From DRGT01 sp022567895 (lineage in GTDB: Archaea > Thermoproteota > Nitrososphaeria > Nitrososphaerales > Nitrosopumilaceae), in NCBI GenBank assembly GCA_022567895.1, contig JADFGC010000045.1, forward strand, positions 1 to 10,457: 10,457 nt of DNA, read 5' to 3'. The position numbers and the translations under genes are program-made. The notes below the pieces were generated by a model. That model was not told where the DNA came from. It searched no databases and was given only the letters and a program-made list of their open reading frames with translations. Of this stretch, positions 7,371 through 10,457 are shown piece after piece (the stretch's first letter is position 1; each line of letters opens with the position of its first letter).

Positions 7371-8819
7371 TTAGGCAATTTTCATGATGCCGTTTTCAAT
7401 TAACCATTGAATTGCATTTACAAATTCAGTGTCTGAAGAAAATCCATCTACCCAGAATCCAGTAGTAGTTTTAATCCATGAGGGAATTTCAGCAGCAGAT
7501 TCTCCAGCAGATGCGGTTGAAGGAATTACAATTACTCCTTCCTTTATCAAAAATTGTATTGCATTTACAAATTCAGTGTCTGAAGAAAATCCATCTACCC
7601 AGAATCCAGCAGTGGTTTTAATCCAACTAGGCACTTCGGCGCTTGGAGTAGGTGTAGGTGTAGAACTACCAGATATTGGAATATCTATTTGTAGATAATC
7701 TGGAGCGACAGAAGGTACAACAAATTTTGGAGATAAGCCATAAATCCATATTACGTAATGAGAAGTTCCAGCATTTTCTGTTACAAATGTGTTTCTGTGT
7801 ACTTGACCTGATGGAGAGTATAGAAAGTCGCTTCCCTCTTCGTTTGCGATTGATCTTAGTGGAGGAATAGTGAAATCATCATCTACTAGCCAAATATCAT
7901 ACTGTACTTGGTTTAAAAATTCAGTTTGGTCAGCAGGTTTTTTGAAATTTATAAACCACTCAATTGCACAGCCAGATAATGGGTTTTTTGGACCATACTT
8001 TACTTCCAAAAGATAAGCATAATTAACTGTGGTACGTTTGATATCTACAAGATCATAGAGCTTAGGACATCCTTCTTTTATCACATCAGGTAATTTTGCT
8101 TCAATACCGGCAAATGGATTTGTTTGAACATTTTCTTTATAATCTAATAATTCAAATTGATATTCTGGTGGAGGAATTCCTTCAGAAACATGAGTAAAAG
8201 TATCTCCTTTGATTGGAAAAGGAAATTCATCTAGCACCCATACTCTGCTTGTTTCTCCACCGGTTCTCCAAGCAATTAGAGCTGTTTCATATGTTCCTGC
8301 TGGAACAGTGATTGTTTGCATTTCTTGTGGTATAATTTGTTGACCACCAATGTTTGCAATCTTTCCCCAAGATGGTTTGCTGAATTCTTTTGGTTCATTA
8401 GCATTTGCAAAGGCGGATAACCAAACTATTGAAGTTTTGAATGCGCCACGATATTTACTTAATATGGCACTACCACCGGTTGGTTCAGGAGCAATTTTTC
8501 CTAATTCCATAGTTCCAGGAATTACATAAATACGGTCATAGACTACAGTTTGTACAAGCCATTTTGTTTCTGTACCAACACTTATGTCGCCTTCTACCCA
8601 AATGTTCATTTCAAAATCTGAGCATTCCCTAAAATCAACATGACACATGCGGTAAGAGAATTGATCACCTTTTTTCAAGCCTTCCCCAACCCACCAACTT
8701 CCAGGGTTATCCTTTATACCTTCAGTGAGTACATCAGTTTGAGCAAATGCGTTTTGCATCTGTATATATCCTGTAAATAAAATTGCAAAAAGAATTAGAA
8801 TGAGAAACAGAGTCTTCAA
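7371..8819 (-). CDS. Secreted thaumarchaeal surface protein with two C-terminal 'GFWVDG' modules
   Basis: A signal peptide is clear (residues 1-26: MKT, a hydrophobic core of Leu/Ile/Phe, AFA|Q), so the protein is exported. Residues about 30-380 form a large beta-rich region with a few cysteines (Cys59 and Cys67 early, two more near 250-280 that could be disulphide-bonded), of no family I can name. A Ser/Thr/Pro linker (STPTPTPS, about 382-392) leads to two 40-residue modules (394-433 and 443-482) of pattern PSWIKTT.GFWVDGFSSDTEFVNAIQ.LI..G. Similar modules recur at the ends of many predicted secreted proteins in Thaumarchaeota and may anchor or bind at the cell surface (inference). The start is TTG 8819, 28 bases after a TTTAAA box. 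No PEFG-type sorting tail or terminal membrane anchor is seen. Confidence 0.88.
   Translation of the reverse strand: MKTLFLILILFAILFTGYIQMQNAFAQTDVLTEGIKDNPGSWWVGEGLKKGDQFSYRMCHVDFRECSDFEMNIWVEGDISVGTETKWLVQTVVYDRIYVIPGTMELGKIAPEPTGGSAILSKYRGAFKTSIVWLSAFANANEPKEFSKPSWGKIANIGGQQIIPQEMQTITVPAGTYETALIAWRTGGETSRVWVLDEFPFPIKGDTFTHVSEGIPPPEYQFELLDYKENVQTNPFAGIEAKLPDVIKEGCPKLYDLVDIKRTTVNYAYLLEVKYGPKNPLSGCAIEWFINFKKPADQTEFLNQVQYDIWLVDDDFTIPPLRSIANEEGSDFLYSPSGQVHRNTFVTENAGTSHYVIWIYGLSPKFVVPSVAPDYLQIDIPISGSSTPTPTPSAEVPSWIKTTAGFWVDGFSSDTEFVNAIQFLIKEGVIVIPSTASAGESAAEIPSWIKTTTGFWVDGFSSDTEFVNAIQWLIENGIMKIA
7411..7462 (-). repeat. 52-bp exact direct repeat, copy in last module
   Basis: Identical over 52 bases to 7558-7609, offset 147 bases (49 codons, in frame). 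It encodes GFWVDGFSSDTEFVNAI of the last C-terminal module. Identity at synonymous positions points to recent duplication or gene conversion between the modules. Confidence 0.9.
7558..7609 (-). repeat. 52-bp exact direct repeat, copy in first module
   Basis: Partner of 7411-7462, in the first of the two C-terminal modules. Sequence on either side diverges quickly (VIVIP/Ser-Ala-rich linker versus IMKIA stop), so only the module core is kept identical. Confidence 0.9.
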
Positions 8820-8843
8820 GTAATATAATATTGCAAATTACTT

Positions 8844-8874
8844 GTTTAAAGGTTATTCAAATAAGCAAATATAG
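8844..8874. promoter_or_regulatory. Divergent TATA boxes between the secreted protein and the 55-residue gene
   Basis: On the minus strand CTTTAAAC (8851-8844) is centred 28 bases before TTG 8819. On the plus strand AAATATAG (8867-8874) is centred 29 bases before ATG 8900. Both genes would have transcripts with leaders of zero to a few bases. The 80-base gap holds nothing else visible. Confidence 0.5.
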
Positions 8875-8899
8875 AGGCAAAATTAATTGATTTTTGTCA

Positions 8900-9067
8900 A
8901 TGTGCGAATGCTCAAAAGTTCACTTGTATGAAGTTGAATTCAAAATGGAAGGAATGATTGTTGTTCCAACTCACAAAAATTGTGGCGTTTCACTAAATGA
9001 TAAACAGGCAGAAAAATTCCAAAAAGAACTCATGAAAACATGGGGCTTTGAAGAGGAAGAAGAATAA
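8900..9067 (+). CDS. 55-residue CxC mini-protein with acidic tail
   Basis: A complete 55-codon frame, ATG to TAA. It starts MCECSKVH, with a Cys2-x-Cys4 pair and His8, has PTHKNCGVSL in the middle (His25, Cys28), and closes with an amphipathic helix (NDKQAEKFQKELMKTWGF) and five glutamates. Two or three Cys plus His could form one metal site; this is inference and no family is recognised. Support includes a TATA box at 8867-8874, protein-like composition, and the absence of a competing frame in 8900-9067 on either strand. The stop lies in a poly-A run shared with the terminator of the opposing cysteine-rich gene. Confidence 0.65.
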   Translation: MCECSKVHLYEVEFKMEGMIVVPTHKNCGVSLNDKQAEKFQKELMKTWGFEEEEE

Positions 9068-9083
9068 AAAAAAAGAAAAAAAA
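9066..9083 (-). terminator. T-rich terminator of the cysteine-rich gene
   Basis: On the minus strand a T8-C-T9 tract begins 10 bases after the stop at 9094. Archaeal polymerases stop at such U-tracts without a hairpin. The tract is far more homopolymeric than other gaps in the window. On the plus strand it reads as A-tracts and would not terminate the 55-residue gene. Confidence 0.6.
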
Positions 9084-9093
9084 TCTAGTTTTC

Positions 9094-9237
9094 TTATAAT
9101 TGAGATACGGCTTCTTTACAGACTTTACAGTTACAAGTGCAATCTGCGCTGCAAATGCATGCACTCTGCATTTCACAATCACACTTATAAGTGGAATCGC
9201 CTGTATCTGCTTCGCATCCACATGCTTGATCTGGCAT
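9094..9237 (-). CDS. Metallothionein-like cysteine-rich protein, 47 residues
   Basis: A 47-residue frame with 10 cysteines (21%): CGC (6,8), CDC (19,21), CIC (27,29), then Cys33, CTCNC pattern Cys35/37, and Cys40. The repeated CxC and CxCxC spacing, lack of hydrophobic core, small size and acidic/polar filler are the marks of metallothioneins, which bind Cu(I), Zn or Cd in thiolate clusters in the cytoplasm. I cannot place it in a named metallothionein family, so the role is inferred. A TTTTAAAATA box centred 26 bases before ATG 9237 and a T-tract after the stop show a compact single-gene unit. A 73-codon frame overlapping it is a shadow that ends in poly-Phe from the T-tract. Ammonia oxidisers depend heavily on copper, which makes copper buffering attractive but unproven. 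Confidence 0.72.
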   Translation of the reverse strand: MPDQACGCEADTGDSTYKCDCEMQSACICSADCTCNCKVCKEAVSQL

Positions 9238-9257
9238 GTCAGATAGATCATTGTCCT

Positions 9258-9267
9258 TATTTTAAAA
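9258..9267 (-). promoter_or_regulatory. TATA box of the metallothionein-like gene
   Basis: TTTTAAAATA on the minus strand, centred 26 bases before ATG 9237. It is one of the best box/start spacings in the window and implies a leaderless transcript. No obvious inverted repeat for a metal-responsive repressor is seen next to it. Confidence 0.65.
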
Positions 9268-9291
9268 GTTTAGTGTTATAGAAGGAATTAA

Positions 9292-10179
9292 CTAGTCATG
9301 AGGTTTTGGTAAAGAAAGTAATTCATTTGCGGTTTTTTGAAGTAAATTTGCCTGTTTCTCTACTTTAGAGGCGTCATTTTCGATATCAAATCCTACTTTT
9401 AAGACATGAATCAATTCTGGTTTTTGTTGCAAAGTATCCTTTATCCTTATCATATTATTTCTGTTAATGTAATCTAAATAGAAATAACAATCAGCTAAAA
9501 GTCCGTTATTCACTAAATAATCATGTTTTTTTTGAATTATTTTTGAATAGTTATTTGTCTCAACCATATCAGAAAATCCTATTGTAGATTTACACATTCT
9601 TGATAATAATGAAGGAGTTGCTCTTTCAATTCCAATACAATCATTAACAACCGAAAAATGTTCATTAATTCGATTTTTTTCTAGTGCCCTAACATGCTCT
9701 AACATATGTATTGGACTAGGTCGTTGAAAATTAAATCCAGAAATAGCGTCTGCTAAAAAATACGCACCACATTTTACCCAAGATGATGCAAAAGGATCAG
9801 AATTCTCTAATCCATCTTTAGTTTTTGATGCACAAAACAGTACATCTATCAAACAACTTTTAGCATAGTCTCGAAATATCTCTTGTTTTTTTTCATTAAT
9901 TTTTGATAACAACATTCTGAGTTCCCATTGTTCATCTAAAATGATTTGCAGGTTATGATATTGAATTAGAACATTTGAATTAGTTTCAGACAAAGAACCA
10001 TGATGTACTTTTACTAGTTCATTTTCATATTCTATGATTAAATCGTCTTCTGTTTTATTATCAAAAATTGTAATATTATATTCACAACATTCGAAACTTT
10101 GATTTTCACCTTTACAACCACCTAATCCAGACGGGAAATTGTTTAGAGATTGTTCTTCTAAAAAAATTTTTAGATCCAT
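9292..10179 (-). CDS. Hypothetical protein, 295 residues
   Basis: No family recognised with confidence. The N-terminal ~90 residues look alpha/beta, with a Gly/Cys segment GLGGCKGENQSFECCEYN (18-35) followed by strand-like stretches (ITIFD, DDLIIEYENELVKVHHGSL). The rest (about 90-295) is mostly helical, with several further cysteines and a charged C-terminal helix (DASKVEKQANLLQKTANELL). The GG-x(11)-EYN-IT-IF spacing faintly recalls a nucleotidyltransferase fold (hG[GS]...Dx[DE]), but the acidic pair would be changed, so I do not call it one. There is no signal peptide or membrane segment. ATG 10179 follows a TTTATA box by 26 bases, supporting the start and a leaderless transcript. The stop is 54 bases before the metallothionein-like start on the same strand. 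Confidence 0.8.
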   Translation of the reverse strand: MDLKIFLEEQSLNNFPSGLGGCKGENQSFECCEYNITIFDNKTEDDLIIEYENELVKVHHGSLSETNSNVLIQYHNLQIILDEQWELRMLLSKINEKKQEIFRDYAKSCLIDVLFCASKTKDGLENSDPFASSWVKCGAYFLADAISGFNFQRPSPIHMLEHVRALEKNRINEHFSVVNDCIGIERATPSLLSRMCKSTIGFSDMVETNNYSKIIQKKHDYLVNNGLLADCYFYLDYINRNNMIRIKDTLQQKPELIHVLKVGFDIENDASKVEKQANLLQKTANELLSLPKPHD

Positions 10180-10202
10180 AAAAAAAATTAATCTATATTT
10201 TC

Positions 10203-10208
10203 TATAAA
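10203..10208 (-). promoter_or_regulatory. TATA box of the 295-residue gene
   Basis: TTTATA on the minus strand (10208-10203), centred 26-27 bases before ATG 10179, consistent with a leaderless start. Confidence 0.6.
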
Positions 10209-10236
10209 GTATCCAACTTGGAAATTTTTACCAATG

Positions 10237-10265
10237 AATGTAAAGTCAAAACATTGCTTTACTTT
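10237..10265 (-). other. Inverted repeats in the leader downstream of the orphan TATA box
   Basis: GTAAAG (10240-10245) and CTTTAC (10257-10262) form a 6-bp stem with an 11-base loop. The overlapping pair AATGT (10237-10241) / ACATT (10251-10255) can form a different, mutually exclusive stem. Both are short and AT-rich, so chance is a real possibility. The rest of the 10180-10355 gap shows nothing else. Confidence 0.25.
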
Positions 10266-10296
10266 ATCAAAATTATTAGCAATTTAGAGTGTTTCA

Positions 10297-10304
10297 TATA
10301 TAAA
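10297..10304 (-). promoter_or_regulatory. Consensus TTTATATA box without an obvious gene
   Basis: A perfect archaeal box-A TTTATATA on the minus strand predicts a start near 10275, but the next minus-strand gene begins only at 10179 and has its own box. It could give the 295-residue gene a second transcript with a ~95-base leader or make a small RNA. The box is nearly symmetric, so plus-strand firing toward ~10326 is also possible; no plus-strand frame of note follows. Confidence 0.4.
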
Positions 10305-10355
10305 TAAAATTCAAAAGTCTAGTTTTCAGTTCGTATCAAATATCAATTTTAGAAT

Positions 10356-10457
10356 TTAGTTAGTTTTACTTTTTTTTAGAAACTCTTCTTTTAGTCTATC
10401 CACAAGACGTTGTTTTCGCATTATGACTTTGTTTTTCATCCCAGATTCTAAATGATG
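10356..10457 (-). CDS. C-terminal fragment of a gene entering from the right edge
   Basis: An open frame enters at 10457 and ends with TAA at 10358-10356, giving 33 visible residues ending MRKQRLVDRLKEEFLKKSKTN. It is a strongly basic, helical tail. The frame is open to the edge (HHLESG precedes the first Met), so it is most likely the end of a longer protein; a 27-residue peptide starting at ATG 10439 cannot be excluded. No family can be assigned from this little sequence. The stop is followed by the intergenic region upstream of the 295-residue gene. Confidence 0.45.
   Translation of the reverse strand, partial: HHLESGMKNKVIMRKQRLVDRLKEEFLKKSKTN

Noticed and set aside
7429..7870. Plus-strand frames of 89 and 64 codons
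   Set aside because: Antisense to the secreted protein; their internal repetition only mirrors the duplicated C-terminal modules.
9030..9281. 73-codon minus frame and 77-codon plus frame over the cysteine-rich gene
   Set aside because: The minus one ends in poly-Phe and the plus one begins with poly-Lys from the homopolymer tract; the 47-codon frame has the promoter spacing and the CxC pattern.
10234..10287. 17-residue plus-strand frame in the right-hand gap
   Set aside because: Too short, no promoter at the right distance, no motif.

Overview
The window looks like a piece of an ammonia-oxidising Thaumarchaeota genome of the Nitrosopumilus/Nitrosarchaeum kind. The grounds are strongly AT-rich DNA, very short intergenic gaps, and TATA boxes (TTTATA/TTTAAA-like) centred 24-28 bases upstream of start codons, as expected for leaderless archaeal transcripts. 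The protein families also fit: a secreted HYR/NHL surface protein, the 'PSWIK...GFWVDG...FVNAIQ' C-terminal module, a PRC-barrel protein, an F420-type split-barrel protein and tiny zinc-ribbon proteins. This assignment is inference; no rRNA or marker gene is present. No mobile element, CRISPR array, tRNA or rRNA was seen.

Layout. Positions 1-2536 (minus) hold the N-terminal 845 codons of a large secreted protein: signal peptide, six-bladed NHL propeller, Thr-rich linker, then tandem HYR (Ig-like) domains that run off the left edge. Positions 2610-4381 (minus) are a two-gene DrrA/DrrB-type ABC exporter whose genes overlap by 4 bases, with a clear ribosome binding site for the second gene. A 33-residue zinc ribbon at 4504-4605 (plus) is transcribed divergently from it. 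Then come a 99-residue conserved-type unknown (4602-4901, minus), a double PRC-barrel protein (4944-5396, minus), a DDN-like flavin/F420 protein (5472-5804, plus), an unknown 214-residue protein (5788-6432, minus), an unknown 156-residue protein (6499-6969, plus) and a small TPR protein (6980-7339, minus). The TPR gene lies just downstream of a secreted 482-residue protein (7371-8819, minus) that ends in two copies of the thaumarchaeal surface module.

The right part holds two very small genes facing each other across a poly-A/poly-T tract: a 55-residue CxC protein (8900-9067, plus) and a 47-residue, 10-cysteine metallothionein-like protein (9094-9237, minus). Next is an unknown 295-residue protein (9292-10179, minus), a 176-base gap with a perfect TTTATATA box, and what is probably the C-terminal end of a gene entering from the right (10356-10457, minus).

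No single pathway ties the window together. It reads as an envelope- and housekeeping-type stretch with two cell-surface proteins, one exporter, and three tiny cysteine proteins likely to bind metal. The most interesting item is the metallothionein-like gene, which has its own precisely placed leaderless promoter and terminator. Several start codons were moved from the longest ORF to the start that agrees with the TATA box.
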